Assembly (NCBI RefSeq): GCF_001629735.1
Contig: NZ_CP015224.1
Location: forward strand, 3,100,001 to 3,164,000
Direction of reading: 5' to 3'
Length of the DNA: 64,000 nt
Origin: Lysinibacillus sphaericus
GTDB taxonomy: Bacteria; Bacillota; Bacilli; Bacillales_A; Planococcaceae
Shown here: positions 47,617-57,998 of the stretch, piece after piece
Layout: every line of letters begins with the position of its first letter
Position numbering within the stretch: the stretch's first letter is position 1
Translations under genes and position numbers: made by a program
Notes under the pieces: model-generated
What the model was told of the DNA's origin: nothing
Database searches by the model: none
The model's input: only the letters and a program-made list of their open reading frames with translations

Positions 47617-49362
47617 TTACTCCAAATGTTGCACTTGGAATAAATCATAATATGTCCCTTGTTCCATCATTAATTGCTCATGAGTACCGCTTTCGATTAA
47701 TTGACCATGGTCTATAACAAAAATCTTGTCAGCATGTGTGATAGTCGAAAGACGATGAGCAATAATTATGGTTGTTCGTTCATGAGCCAGCTCCTCTAAT
47801 GACTCCTGAATCAATGCTTCACTCTCTAAATCCAGCGCTGAAGTTGCTTCGTCAAGGATTAAAATCGGAGGATTTTTTAAAAATACTCGAGCAATGGCAA
47901 CTCGTTGTTTTTGCCCACCTGATAGTTTTACTCCACGTTCACCTACTTTAGTGTCATATCCATTTGGCAGAGTCATAATAAAATCATGAGCATTTGCTGC
48001 TTTGGCAGCCTCAATCACTTGCTCATCTGTCGCATCAGGTTTTCCCATTAAAATATTTTCTTTAACAGAGTCACTGAAGAGTATATTATCTTGTAGGACA
48101 ATTCCAATTTGAGAACGTAGTGAGTGCAATGTGACATCTCTTACATCCTGTCCATCAATTGTTACGAAACCATCCGTTGCATCATAAAACCGAGGTATTA
48201 AGCTAATAATTGTGGATTTACCACCACCACTCATGCCGACGAAGGCGACAGTCTCACCAGGATTAATAGTAAAATTAATATTTTTTAAAATAGATACCCC
48301 ATCTTTTTCATATTGGAAAGAAACATTATCAAAACGAACTTCTCCTGTCGCGGCTGGTAATTCTCGCGCACCCACTTTATTTTTCACTTCATACGGTTCA
48401 TCCATTAAATCAAACATTCGATCCATTGATGCAATGGATTGTGTCAACGTTGTTGAAGAACTAACAAGGCGGCGAAGTGGGCCATACAATCGTTCAATAT
48501 ACGCGATAAAGGCAACCATTGTTCCAACAGATAATGTACCATTTATGACTTGATAACCTGCATAAGCAATAACAAGTAAAGGCGCTACATCTGTAATGGT
48601 ATTTACCACAGCAAAGGATTTAGCATTCCACTTTGTTTGATCAAGGGCCTTCTCTAAAAATTCACCATTTGCTTGATCAAATAGTGTTTGTTCATGTTTT
48701 TCTAATGTAAAGCTTTTAACAATACTCATACCAGCTACTCGTTCATGTAAATAGCTTTGCACACCTGCAAGTGCTTGTGAACGTTTACGTGTCAAATCTC
48801 TCAGTTTTCCAAAAAAGTACTTCACACTCAATGCATAAAATGGGAACGCTAATAAGGCCACTAATGTTAGCTTAATATCCATTGTTAGCATAATAATGAC
48901 TGCAATGACAATGGTTGCAAGGTCTAGCCACACATTCATTAAACCCGTCATTACAAAGTTCTTCGTTTGCTCAACATCGTTGATGACCCTTGAAATAACA
49001 TCACCGGCACGTGTATTGGCATAATATTTTAAGCTTAATCGTTGTAAATGTGCGTAGATTTCTTTCCGAATATCAAACAGCACCTTATTACTAACATGTT
49101 GTGCAAAATATTGACGGTAGTATTCGATGGGTGGACGAATAATAAAGAACACAATAATCGTTCCTCCCAGCCAATATAATAGCTCTTTTGTTTTTTCTCC
49201 ATCTGTTAAGTCGTCCGCAGCAATAATATCATCCAACACAATTTTAATGAGTAATGGAATAAATAAAGGAATAGCAAATTTAACTATACCGATAACAATC
49301 GTTAAAACGATCTCCCAAGAATAAGGTTTTACAAAGCGCATATACCGCTTGATGCTTCCCAA
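47617..49362 (-). CDS. ygaD: ABC exporter, half-transporter (YgaD)
   Basis: A 581-residue fusion of an ABC type-1 membrane domain (six helices, residues ~15-310) and an ATPase domain. Walker A is GMSGGGKST, signature KLSGGQKQR, Walker [14 protein letters not shown]-loop IAHRLS. It works as a dimer to export lipids or drugs; the substrate is unknown. The beginning [14 protein letters not shown] matches B. subtilis YgaD, supporting the TTG start at 49362. The usual neighbour, ygaC, follows upstream. Confidence 0.92.
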   Translation of the reverse strand: MGSIKRYMRFVKPYSWEIVLTIVIGIVKFAIPLFIPLLIKIVLDDIIAADDLTDGEKTKELLYWLGGTIIVFFIIRPPIEYYRQYFAQHVSNKVLFDIRKEIYAHLQRLSLKYYANTRAGDVISRVINDVEQTKNFVMTGLMNVWLDLATIVIAVIIMLTMDIKLTLVALLAFPFYALSVKYFFGKLRDLTRKRSQALAGVQSYLHERVAGMSIVKSFTLEKHEQTLFDQANGEFLEKALDQTKWNAKSFAVVNTITDVAPLLVIAYAGYQVINGTLSVGTMVAFIAYIERLYGPLRRLVSSSTTLTQSIASMDRMFDLMDEPYEVKNKVGARELPAATGEVRFDNVSFQYEKDGVSILKNINFTINPGETVAFVGMSGGGKSTIISLIPRFYDATDGFVTIDGQDVRDVTLHSLRSQIGIVLQDNILFSDSVKENILMGKPDATDEQVIEAAKAANAHDFIMTLPNGYDTKVGERGVKLSGGQKQRVAIARVFLKNPPILILDEATSALDLESEALIQESLEELAHERTTIIIAHRLSTITHADKIFVIDHGQLIESGTHEQLMMEQGTYYDLFQVQHLE

Positions 49363-49517
49363 ATTTTCATCACATCCTTACAAAAAGAAACAGGCATCCA
49401 ATGATGAATGCCCTATGTATTATAGCAATATTTTGACTAAAATACAGTTATGATGACTTTACCGCTAACTATTTTGCATATGCCTTTCCTAGAAATGGCT
49501 ACAAGAGGCAATATAAA

Positions 49518-49543
49518 ACACCTATTAGTTAACTAATAGGTGT
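49518..49543 (-). terminator. terminator after ygaC
   Basis: Perfect 26-nt palindrome with arms ACACCTATTAGTT and AACTAATAGGTGT, followed by TTTATATTG on the minus strand, immediately after the ygaC stop. Confidence 0.88.
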
Positions 49544-49545
49544 CA

Positions 49546-50094
49546 CTAACAATCATCTGACTGCATATCTAGCTGGAACTTATAACGATTTGTCCAGACG
49601 TCGATGAAATCGGGTGCAAAAGGTCCTCTTTTTTGTTGAATCCAGCTTATTAGCTTATCGACATTGCGCTTTAAAATTTTATCAATCACATCAGGATAAG
49701 ACATTTCCTTACGATGAAGCTCATATTCATCCTCATCTAAGAGCGTATAAGACATGTCAGGAAAAACTTTAATGTCTAGATCATAGTCGATATATTTAAT
49801 GGCATTATTATCGAACACAAATGGTGAGCTTAGATTGCAATAATAATACACACCGTCTTCACGTAGCATACAGATGATGTTAAACCAGTGTTCCGCATGG
49901 AAATAGCAAATAGAAGGCTCTCTCGTTAGCCATGTACGACCATCGGATTCTGTCACAAGTGTCCGTTCATTCGCACCAATCACAATATTTTTCGTTCCTT
50001 TTAAAACCATCGTTTCTTGCCAAACACGGTGGATGCGGCCATTGTGCTTATAGCTATGTATTTGTATCGTTTCTCCTTCTACCGGTAATGCCAT
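49546..50094 (-). CDS. ygaC: nucleoside tri-/diphosphate phosphatase, DUF402 (YgaC)
   Basis: A 182-residue DUF402/Ntdp-family protein. Characteristic pieces are [11 protein letters not shown], the beta-barrel core around [10 protein letters not shown], and the acidic metal-binding run [13 protein letters not shown] followed by LDEDEYELH. Relatives hydrolyse nucleoside tri- and diphosphates with divalent metal. ATG 50094 follows AAGGTGG by 8 nt; the in-frame GTG 50106 is inside that site. It is next to ygaD as in B. subtilis. Confidence 0.88.
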   Translation of the reverse strand: MALPVEGETIQIHSYKHNGRIHRVWQETMVLKGTKNIVIGANERTLVTESDGRTWLTREPSICYFHAEHWFNIICMLREDGVYYYCNLSSPFVFDNNAIKYIDYDLDIKVFPDMSYTLLDEDEYELHRKEMSYPDVIDKILKRNVDKLISWIQQKRGPFAPDFIDVWTNRYKFQLDMQSDDC

Positions 50095-50374
50095 TTTGAA
50101 GCCCACCTTTTCGTCTATGCTACCTTTATCTAGCAGTCTCTAGTATATTATAGCAATGTGTACGCGAAAGGTGTAGTTAGAAAACCACAAATTTCACTAC
50201 GCTATTTTGAATTTGTATAAAATTTCGTTAACTTTAAGCGAAATTTATTAAAAGCCCTGCAATATTGGAATTTATTGGTTTACCAAAAGAATATAGAAAG
50301 GAGCTGTCTTTTTCATCTTTTCGGATTTTTAGACAGCCCCTTAGAGGTAAATGCAATTATGCAATTACAAAGTG
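50095..50374. terminator. spacer with the sspE terminator
   Basis: No gene is seen. GAGCTGTCT (50301-50309) and AGACAGCCC (50331-50339) share seven pairs and form a hairpin behind sspE on the minus strand. Confidence 0.6.
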
Positions 50375-50551
50375 TTACTCACCTAAATCTTGGTTAGTTT
50401 TAGAGAAACGACCTGAAGCTGGAGCTTTCTTTTGCTCTGCTTTCGCATTTTGCTTTTGCACTTCATTTACGTCCGTTTCATAACCAAATTCTTCACTTTG
50501 ACGTTGCATATTTTTATTCGGTTGGAAATTTTGGTTGTTTTGCTTTTTCAT
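50375..50551 (-). CDS. sspE: gamma-type small acid-soluble spore protein
   Basis: A 58-residue, Gln/Asn/Lys-rich protein without hydrophobic segments. The gamma-SASP signature is EFGYETDVNEVQKQNAKAEQ, with the FGYETD site cut by the germination protease GPR. Gamma SASPs are amino-acid stores of the spore core. It is short; B. subtilis SspE has 84 residues and two repeats, while this has one. AGGTG lies before the ATG. Its place next to mutY and ygaC matches B. subtilis. Confidence 0.9.
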   Translation of the reverse strand: MKKQNNQNFQPNKNMQRQSEEFGYETDVNEVQKQNAKAEQKKAPASGRFSKTNQDLGE

Positions 50552-50639
50552 TATTCATTCACCTCCACGCTAATTATTGTGTACCGAGGTGAAGAAATTT
50601 ATGCTCATTAAATAATTGTTTTAAGCAGGATTTATTTTC

Positions 50640-51683
50640 CTATTTATTATTTTTTACCTCTTCCCATATTTTTAACATAGGAACAGGCATCGGCAATTGT
50701 TCTATTTGTTCTTGAGTGAACCAATCGCCCGTTGAAGAGGATTTACACTTCATATAATAGCTATTTATATGCCATGTTAAATGTGAAAACACGTGCTTAA
50801 ATGAAAGCAGTTCATGCCTAGCTTGTACATTAATGAAACATTCCTTTAAGAAGCTTTCCTCTGTTATCTGACTAGTAGTATCAATCATTGGGAATTGCCA
50901 TAGTTTAGCTAATAATCCTTCTTCGGGCCGTTGCTCCATTAAAAAACGTCCTTGTTCATCTTGACAGACTAAAATATTGTAACTCAAATGCTTCATCTTC
51001 ATTTTTTTCGATTTAACTGGCAGTTTTTCCGGTTCACCCTCATTAAACGCTGTACAATATTCTCGCACAGGGCACAATAAACATTTCGGTGACGTAGGCG
51101 TACAAATAAGTGCCCCTAGCTCCATTAAGCCTTGGTTAAAGGAAGATGCATTAGTAGGATCAATAAGCTCCTCAACTGCCGCTTCAAAAATCTTTTTAGT
51201 TTTGGGTACGGCTATGTCCTCATTTATATTAAGCACTCTGCTTAATACTCGCATAACATTGCCATCTACTGCATGTTCGGGCTTGTTATAGGCAATACTT
51301 AAAATAGCACCAGCGGTATAAGGTCCTACACCTTTTAATTTTGATATTTCATGGCGATTATCAGGGACCACGCCTCCATAATTTTCTAAAACCTCACGTG
51401 CACCTGCCTGTAAATTGCGCACTCGAGAATAATAGCCAAGTCCTTCCCAATGCTTTAATAAATAATCTTGTGGAGCTTCTGCAAGCAAATCTAATGTTGG
51501 AAAACTTTCCATAAAACGATTGTAATAAGGAATAACTGTGTCGACACGTGTCTGCTGTAGCATCACTTCAGAAACCCAAATTTTATATGGATCTGTAGTA
51601 TGTCTCCACGGTAAGTCGCGTTTCTCAGCGTTAAACCATTCGACTAAAGAATGTCGAAATTCTGTTACATATGGGTAATTCAC
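50640..51683 (-). CDS. mutY: A/G-specific adenine glycosylase MutY
   Basis: A 347-residue DNA-repair enzyme that removes adenine mispaired with 8-oxoguanine. The catalytic Glu lies in SEVMLQQTRVDTV, the HhH-GPD motif is LKGVGPYTAGAILSIAY with the Asp in AVDGNVMRVLSR, and the [4Fe-4S] cluster is C-x6-C-x2-C-x5-C (CTPTSPKCLLCPVREYC). The C-terminal ~120 residues form the NUDT1-like 8-oxoG-recognition domain. GTG 51683 is chosen because GGAGGT lies 4-5 nt upstream; the longer frame starts within it. Confidence 0.95.
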   Translation of the reverse strand: MNYPYVTEFRHSLVEWFNAEKRDLPWRHTTDPYKIWVSEVMLQQTRVDTVIPYYNRFMESFPTLDLLAEAPQDYLLKHWEGLGYYSRVRNLQAGAREVLENYGGVVPDNRHEISKLKGVGPYTAGAILSIAYNKPEHAVDGNVMRVLSRVLNINEDIAVPKTKKIFEAAVEELIDPTNASSFNQGLMELGALICTPTSPKCLLCPVREYCTAFNEGEPEKLPVKSKKMKMKHLSYNILVCQDEQGRFLMEQRPEEGLLAKLWQFPMIDTTSQITEESFLKECFINVQARHELLSFKHVFSHLTWHINSYYMKCKSSSTGDWFTQEQIEQLPMPVPMLKIWEEVKNNK

Positions 51684-51883
51684 AGTGACCTCCAATATTT
51701 TTACGATTTAATTTATGTTGAAAAGGGTATACAATTAATAAAGAATGAACATTCGTCCATAACTGACAAAATTCGTCATTATCGAATGTCACCATACAAA
51801 AATTGAATACAGTTAATTTATAATTGAAATAAAGATGTATGCAAATTGTACTCGATTTTACTGCATACTAGGAGTGGATATTT

Positions 51884-52870
51884 TTGGATTCAGGTACACA
51901 TTTCGTTATGGGTATTGCCATTGGCGGTCTCGCATTAGCCGACCCTATAGTAGCAAATCACTCAATGACCTTTACTGCTGTCATGGCAGGTACGATAATT
52001 GGCTCACAAGCTCCAGATGTTGATACTGTGTTAAAACTACGCAATAATGCCATTTATATTAGACATCATCGCGGAATTACACATTCTCTACCGGCAGTAG
52101 CTATATGGCCAATCTTAATAACAGCAGTTATATCCCTTATTTTGCAAGACGTAAATGTGTTTCATTTATGGCTTTGGACATTTTTAGCTGTTGCTCTTCA
52201 CGTCTTTGTAGATATTTTTAATGCATACGGTACCCAAGCAATACGGCCATTTTCCAGAAAATGGGTTGCATTAGGTGTCATCAATACATTTGATCCGATT
52301 ATTTTTTCCTTACACTGTTTAGGTATTGTATTATGGGCTTTCGGAGCCAACCCTGTTTGGACATTTAGCATCATGTATATCATCATCGTGATTTATTATC
52401 TGTTACGATTTGCTGTTCAAAAAGCAGTAAAAAATGCTGTCCACAGTACGATACAAGATGAAGAATATGTTATCGTAGCACCCACTATGCGCTTCTTCCA
52501 TTGGCGTATTGCTGCCAAGTCTAAAACACATTATTATGTTGGCCGTGCTTATGGAAGGACTGTTAATATTTATGATAAATTTGAGATTAAGCCTTTACCT
52601 AATACTGCCCTCATTCATGCAGCAATGAAAGACCCCAACTTAGCTGCCTTCGTGTCATTCTCCCCGATGTACCGATGGGAGATTTCTGAGCTTGAAAATG
52701 GCTTATTAGAGGTACGTTTAATCGACTTGCGTTATCGTAGTGACAATCGCTATCCCTTTGTGGCAGTAGCACATTTAAATGACGATAATGAAATCGTCAC
52801 ATCCTACACGGGTTGGATTTTTACAGAAGATAAGCTTCAGAAAAAACTACAAATTGGCGCAAGTAATTAA
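51884..52870 (+). CDS. yfhP: membrane-bound metal-dependent hydrolase YfhP
   Basis: A 328-residue DUF457/YdjM-type membrane protein. The first ~190 residues hold about five helices and the metal ligands in GTHFVMG, SQAPDVD, RHHRGITHS and HVFVDIFNAYGT. The C-terminal ~130 residues are soluble. Family members are related to LexA-regulated YdjM and phosphatidic-acid-phosphatase-like enzymes; the substrate is unknown. It starts at TTG 51884 behind AGGAGTGG and is divergent from mutY. Confidence 0.85.
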   Translation: MDSGTHFVMGIAIGGLALADPIVANHSMTFTAVMAGTIIGSQAPDVDTVLKLRNNAIYIRHHRGITHSLPAVAIWPILITAVISLILQDVNVFHLWLWTFLAVALHVFVDIFNAYGTQAIRPFSRKWVALGVINTFDPIIFSLHCLGIVLWAFGANPVWTFSIMYIIIVIYYLLRFAVQKAVKNAVHSTIQDEEYVIVAPTMRFFHWRIAAKSKTHYYVGRAYGRTVNIYDKFEIKPLPNTALIHAAMKDPNLAAFVSFSPMYRWEISELENGLLEVRLIDLRYRSDNRYPFVAVAHLNDDNEIVTSYTGWIFTEDKLQKKLQIGASN

Positions 52871-52876
52871 GCAGTA

Positions 52877-52905
52877 AACCCTGACCAATAATGGTCAGGG
52901 TTTTA
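52877..52905. terminator. bidirectional terminator after yfhP
   Basis: AACCCTGACCA/TGGTCAGGGTT around a 4-nt loop, T-run following on the plus strand. It is shared with the convergent yfhJ. Confidence 0.88.
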
Positions 52906-53175
52906 TTATTGTATCATATCATCACTAGCATCTAGGAGATGGGCATATTTGGGATTGCGCCCTGCAAAGGCATGAAGTTTATCACCATAGCTTGTAATTA
53001 ATTGGCGAACAAGATTTTCTGTATAATCTGGCCCACGATAATCATGCCCTGCTTTAGCTGAAGTTGATTCAAAATCACTCCATAATAATTCAACCCAGAC
53101 ACGGGCACGTCCAACTGACATTTGTGGATTTTTCGCAAGCAATTCTGCTGTCAATTTTTCAATTTTTTCCTCCAT
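52906..53175 (-). CDS. yfhJ: WVELL-family protein YfhJ
   Basis: An 89-residue soluble protein with the eponymous motif ARVWVELLW near residue 27. It is restricted to Bacillales and of unknown function. It begins directly after the yfhH stop (TAAATG) and is last of a recX-yfhH-yfhJ operon. Confidence 0.9.
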   Translation of the reverse strand: MEEKIEKLTAELLAKNPQMSVGRARVWVELLWSDFESTSAKAGHDYRGPDYTENLVRQLITSYGDKLHAFAGRNPKYAHLLDASDDMIQ

Positions 53176-53505
53176 TTATTTACCCACCTTTACAGGAGAC
53201 AGCATGGATACAGGTAGTGCCTCTTGGTATTTGTCACCACCTAAACGATGTCCCCATGCAAATCGTCCCTTCAAATAATCAACTTGGAAAAATTCATTAT
53301 CTGAACGATCAATACGATACATTTCACCCGGAACAATTGTATTCAAATCTACTAAATAAGCTGCTGCCATTAATGCTTTACGTTCATAAACAGCAAATTC
53401 ATTAATGATGCCAAGCTGTTCTGCCTTTCTTGCCTTCTCTTTTAAAAATGCAATTTCCTCACGCAGTTCATGCTCAGACATAGCAGCATAATTCTTTTCG
53501 TTCAT
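53176..53505 (-). CDS. yfhH: DUF1811 protein YfhH
   Basis: A 109-residue protein. The N-terminal ~45 residues form a coiled helix (MSEHELREEIAFLKEKARKA) and the rest an SH3-like beta domain (GEMYRIDRSDNEFFQVDYLKG). It overlaps recX by 4 nt (ATGA). Function unknown; gene order recX-yfhH-yfhJ is conserved in Bacillales. Confidence 0.88.
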   Translation of the reverse strand: MNEKNYAAMSEHELREEIAFLKEKARKAEQLGIINEFAVYERKALMAAAYLVDLNTIVPGEMYRIDRSDNEFFQVDYLKGRFAWGHRLGGDKYQEALPVSMLSPVKVGK

Positions 53506-54305
53506 TCCTCATTCTCCTTCTCTTCTATAAAACGATCTATTACTTCTATAGGAAAACCCTTTTGGTAAAGCGTCTGCTTCACCTTCATTTTTAGCTCATA
53601 ACCAGTATACTTCGATACGTACTTTTTCCAAACTTTTTCGCCCTGTGCATCGAGTAATGGCTGCCAGTTGTCTTCATCTTGCTCAAGTTCTATTTGATTA
53701 AGCACCTCTTCCACAATAGGAAATGCATAGCCTTTTCTTAACAGATAATCTTGAATTTTAGCCTTTACTTGTGCTGGCGTCTTTCTTTTCTCTGAACGTA
53801 TAATTTTTTCCGCCAACTGTAAGGCCAATTTTATTTGTTCTTCAAAACTATAAGTGGCAAGTACCTCATCTTGTAGGTTTTTATTAATTCCTTTTTTCAT
53901 GAGATCTTGTCTAATAGCTCTCGGTCCCTTTTTCATTGTAGCCTTTTTTGTATCAAGTAAAGCTTTGGAATAATTTTCATCGTTTATAAAGCCATACGAT
54001 TTTAATTTCTGGATTGCTTCTAAAACTACTGCTTCTCCAAATTCTAAGGTAAGAAGTTTTTTCTTAACCTCGTGCTCACTTCGCATTTGATAAGAAAGAA
54101 AGTTTAATCCTTTATTAAACGCCTTGCGTATCTCATCCTCATAGGCAATTTCCTGAATTTCAAATTCATCGAGAACTTTCCCCTTTGTTAAAGAAAATTG
54201 AAGAAGAATAGCCTCATCAACAGGAAATGCATATTCTTCATTTAAATAGATATTATAACGCTCAGGATTGTTTTTTTGACGTGCAATTTTCGTAATCATA
54301 CGCAT
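53502..54305 (-). CDS. recX: recombination regulator RecX
   Basis: A 267-residue protein, the long Bacillus form with repeated three-helix RecX units (motifs such as SEHEVKKKLLTLEF, GFINDENYSKALLD and KGPRAIRQDLMKKG). RecX binds RecA filaments and modulates recombination. ATG 54305 lies 6 nt from GAGGTG; TTG 54314 would touch it. First gene of the operon with yfhH and yfhJ. Confidence 0.93.
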   Translation of the reverse strand: MRMITKIARQKNNPERYNIYLNEEYAFPVDEAILLQFSLTKGKVLDEFEIQEIAYEDEIRKAFNKGLNFLSYQMRSEHEVKKKLLTLEFGEAVVLEAIQKLKSYGFINDENYSKALLDTKKATMKKGPRAIRQDLMKKGINKNLQDEVLATYSFEEQIKLALQLAEKIIRSEKRKTPAQVKAKIQDYLLRKGYAFPIVEEVLNQIELEQDEDNWQPLLDAQGEKVWKKYVSKYTGYELKMKVKQTLYQKGFPIEVIDRFIEEKENEE

Positions 54306-54461
54306 AGCCAACACCTCACCTGTCCATTATAACATTTCTTTTTACGGTATCCGTTATTCGATACTTATCACCTTCTTCTAGGGATTCACTTAAGGTGCTT
54401 GCATTCGTGTTAAATGATAAAATTACTAGTAAAGTATATTTTTGAAAAAGGGGTGCTTCTT

Positions 54462-55370
54462 ATGAAAATCGTGATTGCGGGTGGAACTGGTTTTGTGGGA
54501 AAAGCTTTTATCAAGCTAGCTCAGGAAAATGGTCACAGTATATTTGTTTTAACTCGAAGTCCTTCCTCCGAAAAAAATGGTATTCAATATGTACAATGGT
54601 TGCAGGATGAGTCCCTACCAATAGAGGCATTAGAAGGAGCAGATGCCTTTGTGAATTTAGCAGGAGTTTCTTTAAATAATGGTCGATGGACGAAAAAACA
54701 AAAGAAGGATATTTATTGGAGTCGGATGCATGCAACACTTGAAATAGTGCGCATAATAGAAAAGCTCAGGAAAAAACCGAAAGTACTTGTTAATGCAAGT
54801 GCCGTGGGTTTTTACCCCCATTCTACAGAGGTTATTTATAATGAGAATTTTTCTGATGCAGCGACCAATTTTTTAGGCTCGACCGTTGATGATTGGGAAC
54901 GACATGCAAAACGAGCAGAACATTTGGGAATCCGTGTGGCCCTTGCACGCTTTGGTGTCATTTTAGGTAGAAAGAGCGGTGCCTTACCACCCATGCTATT
55001 GCCATATCAAATGCATATTGGCGGAACAATCGGTTCTGGTAAGCAATGGCTTTCGTGGGTACATATTGAAGATGTAGCACGTGCTTTATATTTTGCAATC
55101 CTTCATGAAGAAATTCATGGTCCATTCAATGTAACTGCACCTCATGCCACACGCATGAAAGAATTTGGACAAACAATCGCTATGGTCATGAATCGACGAC
55201 ATTGGATGCCTGTCCCTAGCTTTGCCATCCGCTTTGCCCTTGGAGAACAGAGCACTCTTGTTTTAGAGGGTCAACATGTCCAACCAGCTTTGTTAGAAAA
55301 GCATCATTTTACATTTAAATTTCCCCATTTAACAGAAGCACTTGAAGACTTATTAATTGCTCAGAATTAG
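54462..55370 (+). CDS. yfhF: NAD(P)-binding epimerase-like protein YfhF (SDR39U1 type)
   Basis: A 302-residue extended-SDR protein of the TIGR01777/SDR39U1 group. The cofactor loop is IAGGTGFVGKAF at the N-terminus; other group signatures are LAGVSLNNGRWTKKQK, NASAVGFY and GSGKQWLSWVHIEDVA. The function in bacteria is unknown. ATG 54462 is preceded by AAAAGGGGTG. It is divergent from recX, as in B. subtilis (yfhF-yfhG). Confidence 0.9.
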   Translation: MKIVIAGGTGFVGKAFIKLAQENGHSIFVLTRSPSSEKNGIQYVQWLQDESLPIEALEGADAFVNLAGVSLNNGRWTKKQKKDIYWSRMHATLEIVRIIEKLRKKPKVLVNASAVGFYPHSTEVIYNENFSDAATNFLGSTVDDWERHAKRAEHLGIRVALARFGVILGRKSGALPPMLLPYQMHIGGTIGSGKQWLSWVHIEDVARALYFAILHEEIHGPFNVTAPHATRMKEFGQTIAMVMNRRHWMPVPSFAIRFALGEQSTLVLEGQHVQPALLEKHHFTFKFPHLTEALEDLLIAQN

Positions 55371-55426
55371 TGGATAATTTATAGCTATTTTACGCATCCT
55401 ATTGAAAAAGAAAGGATGCGTTTTTT

Positions 55427-56251
55427 ATGTGGAAACAGCATATTGTTGGTGCGGTAATCGCTACTTTTATTATTGCCGCAGGTATTAGCATTAATCCATA
55501 TTTTGCTGCAGGTTCTGATGAACATCATTGGGGCTTTAAGCGTGCTAAAAATGGTGAACAGGCAGAGGCTGGTGCGCAGCTTGATCAACTACTTGATAAA
55601 TATGGGGCTATTTATAAAGGGAAGGCAGATAAAAAAATTGCCTACCTAACATTTGATAATGGCTATGAGAACGGCTTTACCGAAAGTATTTTGGATACAT
55701 TGAAAAAAGAAGATGTACCTGCAACTTTCTTTTTAACTGGCCATTATTTAGACAGCGCGAGCGACCTAGTAAAACGTATGGTGAAGGATGGTCATACTAT
55801 TGGCAACCATTCATATGGGCACCCTAATATGGCTCGACTTACTCCAGAGGGCATGCGTGCAGAATGGCGAAAATTTGATGGGAAATTACGTGAAATGACT
55901 GGCATCGATCGTACAACCTATGCACGTCCGCCAGAAGGAACCTTTAATGCAAAACTGCTAGAAGTAGGTAATGCGGAAGGGTATCGACATATATTTTGGT
56001 CTGTTGCCTTTAAGGATTGGATGAAAGATGAGCGACGTGGTGCTGATTATGCCTATAATGCGCTCATGGAGCAATTGCATCCAGGCGCCGTTATTTTAAT
56101 GCATACGGTTGCACAAGACAATGCCGAAGCTTTGCCAATGTTTATTGCAGAGGCCAAAAAGCAAGGCTATACCTTCTTATCACTTGACGATTTAGTATTA
56201 GAATATGAAGATTTTCCTGTTGCTTTGCAATCGTCTGCTCCTTCGTTATAA
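55427..56251 (+). CDS. pdaA: delta-lactam-biosynthetic de-N-acetylase PdaA
   Basis: A 274-residue exported polysaccharide deacetylase. Residues 1-~28 form a signal peptide or anchor. The NodB domain shows PdaA-type metal and catalytic motifs: LTFDNGYENG, IGNHSYGHP, ARPPEGTFN and LMHTVA. PdaA removes acetyl groups from muramic acid so that muramic delta-lactam, the mark of the spore cortex, can form; it is needed for germination. The gene indicates a spore former. Confidence 0.93.
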   Translation: MWKQHIVGAVIATFIIAAGISINPYFAAGSDEHHWGFKRAKNGEQAEAGAQLDQLLDKYGAIYKGKADKKIAYLTFDNGYENGFTESILDTLKKEDVPATFFLTGHYLDSASDLVKRMVKDGHTIGNHSYGHPNMARLTPEGMRAEWRKFDGKLREMTGIDRTTYARPPEGTFNAKLLEVGNAEGYRHIFWSVAFKDWMKDERRGADYAYNALMEQLHPGAVILMHTVAQDNAEALPMFIAEAKKQGYTFLSLDDLVLEYEDFPVALQSSAPSL

Positions 56252-56288
56252 TGGGGAGATGACATTATAAAGCAGGGACGTGGAACGT

Positions 56289-57668
56289 TTGACGCAGCAA
56301 ACAACAATGACCGTGGGGCAAAAATTCCCACTCATAATAAGAAGACTTGGCATTAATGGAGAAGGTGTGGGTTTTTATAAAAGAAATGTAATATTTGTAA
56401 AAGGAGCTATTCCTGGTGAAGAAATTACCGCTCAGGTTACGAAAACTCAACGTAATTTTGCTGAAGCTGAGATTTTATCCATTCATAAAGCCTCTAAGCA
56501 CCGCCAGGAAGCACCTTGTCCAGTCTACAATGAATGTGGTGGCTGTCAACTTCAACATATGACATATGAAAAACAGCTATTGGAAAAACGTGATATTGTC
56601 ATCCAAGCTTTAGAGCGTTATGCGAAACCTCTAGCTGAAACAGTGGAAGTACGAAAAACACTTGGAATGGATAATCCTTGGCATTATCGTAATAAAAGTC
56701 AATTCCAAGTACGTAAAGAGGGCAAGCGAGTATATGCAGGCTTATTTGCTGAAGGCAGCAATAAGCTACTAAATATTAACGACTGCCTTGTACAACACCC
56801 TGTTACATCTAAAATTACTGTCGCAACACGTAAGATTTTACAAAAATTAAATATCACGATTTATGATGGACGTACACTAGATGGCTTAGTGCGTACGATT
56901 GTAGTACGTACAGGGATACGTACAGGTGAAACACAAGTTGTACTTGTAACTACCCGTAAAGAAATTCCCCATCTTGCTGAATTGATTACACGTATAAAAA
57001 AAATTGATCCTAGCATTGTTTCCATTGCACAAAATATTAATCGTGAGAAAACCTCTTTAATTTTTGGTGATGAAACAATAGTTCTTGATGGTAAAGAAAC
57101 AATACATGAAGAGCTTGGCGAATTGGCCTTTGACTTATCGGCTCGTGCTTTCTTCCAGCTTAATCCAACTCAAACAGTTCATCTCTATGATGAAATAAAA
57201 AAGGCAGCTGCTTTAACAGGAAAAGAATCAGTAGTTGATGCATATTGTGGAGTTGGTACCGTGGGTCTTTGGCTAGCAGATCAAGCAGCAGAAGTTCGCG
57301 GGATGGATGTCATTCCTGAAAGCATTCAAGATGCTCGCAAAAATGCGCGCAACCATGGCTTCAAGCATACTAAATATGCTGTAGGTACGGCCGAAAGTGT
57401 CCTATCAAAATGGCGCAAAGAAGGCTTTACACCAGATGTTATAACAGTAGACCCACCGCGTACAGGTCTTGCATCAGAGTTTATTCAAACCGTGCTTAAG
57501 CTTAGACCTAAGCGTTTTGTTTATACATCATGTAATCCATCTACATTAGCGAAGGATTTACAGCAATTATCGAAGCATTATCATGTCGAGTATATTCAAC
57601 CTGTCGATATGTTTTCACAGACGGCACAGGTAGAATGTGTAGCAAAGCTGGTATTGAAAAATAAATAA
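56289..57668 (+). CDS. rlmD: 23S rRNA (uracil-5-)-methyltransferase, RlmD/RlmCD type
   Basis: A 459-residue TrmA-family enzyme. An N-terminal TRAM domain (~15-65) is followed by the [4Fe-4S] Cys set [14 protein letters not shown], the SAM site [16 protein letters not shown], and the catalytic Cys in [13 protein letters not shown]. It methylates U1939 (and in Bacillus also U747) of 23S rRNA. The exact start is uncertain: TTG 56289 fits AGGGA, GTG 56280 is closer to it, and ATG 56307 is also in frame. Confidence 0.92.
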   Translation: MTQQTTMTVGQKFPLIIRRLGINGEGVGFYKRNVIFVKGAIPGEEITAQVTKTQRNFAEAEILSIHKASKHRQEAPCPVYNECGGCQLQHMTYEKQLLEKRDIVIQALERYAKPLAETVEVRKTLGMDNPWHYRNKSQFQVRKEGKRVYAGLFAEGSNKLLNINDCLVQHPVTSKITVATRKILQKLNITIYDGRTLDGLVRTIVVRTGIRTGETQVVLVTTRKEIPHLAELITRIKKIDPSIVSIAQNINREKTSLIFGDETIVLDGKETIHEELGELAFDLSARAFFQLNPTQTVHLYDEIKKAAALTGKESVVDAYCGVGTVGLWLADQAAEVRGMDVIPESIQDARKNARNHGFKHTKYAVGTAESVLSKWRKEGFTPDVITVDPPRTGLASEFIQTVLKLRPKRFVYTSCNPSTLAKDLQQLSKHYHVEYIQPVDMFSQTAQVECVAKLVLKNK

Positions 57669-57676
57669 AAATAAAA

Positions 57677-57711
57677 GGCGTCTCAAAAAAATTTGAGACG
57701 TCCTTTTTTTG
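57677..57711 (+). terminator. terminator after rlmD
   Basis: GGCGTCTCAAA pairs with TTTGAGACGTCC, then TTTTTTT. Confidence 0.9.
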
Positions 57712-57998
57712 TTATGCACAGCACGAGCTGCCTGGTGGATGACGGACGGTCCAGAAAAGTCAATACCTCAACCATTACCCCAGGATTTAGAAGATTTTTA
57801 AATGCTAAGAGTTGAACTTTTATAGAAAGATATTTGACACGTAAACTTTGTACTTTTACCTTTAACCTTTAAGCCTTTAGGTTATTTTCGTTGTAAGTTT
57901 CATTTGAGTAAGGCATGTTTTATGTTTAAACTCGCACACATGCCTTAAAGCGCGAGCGACTCTTCGTTTTCCGTTTTCGCAAGGCCATGCATATCCTT
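57712..57998. other. spacer with a possible remnant and a hairpin
   Basis: One plus-strand frame reads WWMTDGPEKSIPQPLPQDLE before TAA near 57800, without a start signal, so it may be a gene relic. AAGGCATG/CATGCCTT (about 57913-57949) forms a hairpin that could end the minus-strand gene at 57999. No other gene is seen. Confidence 0.35.
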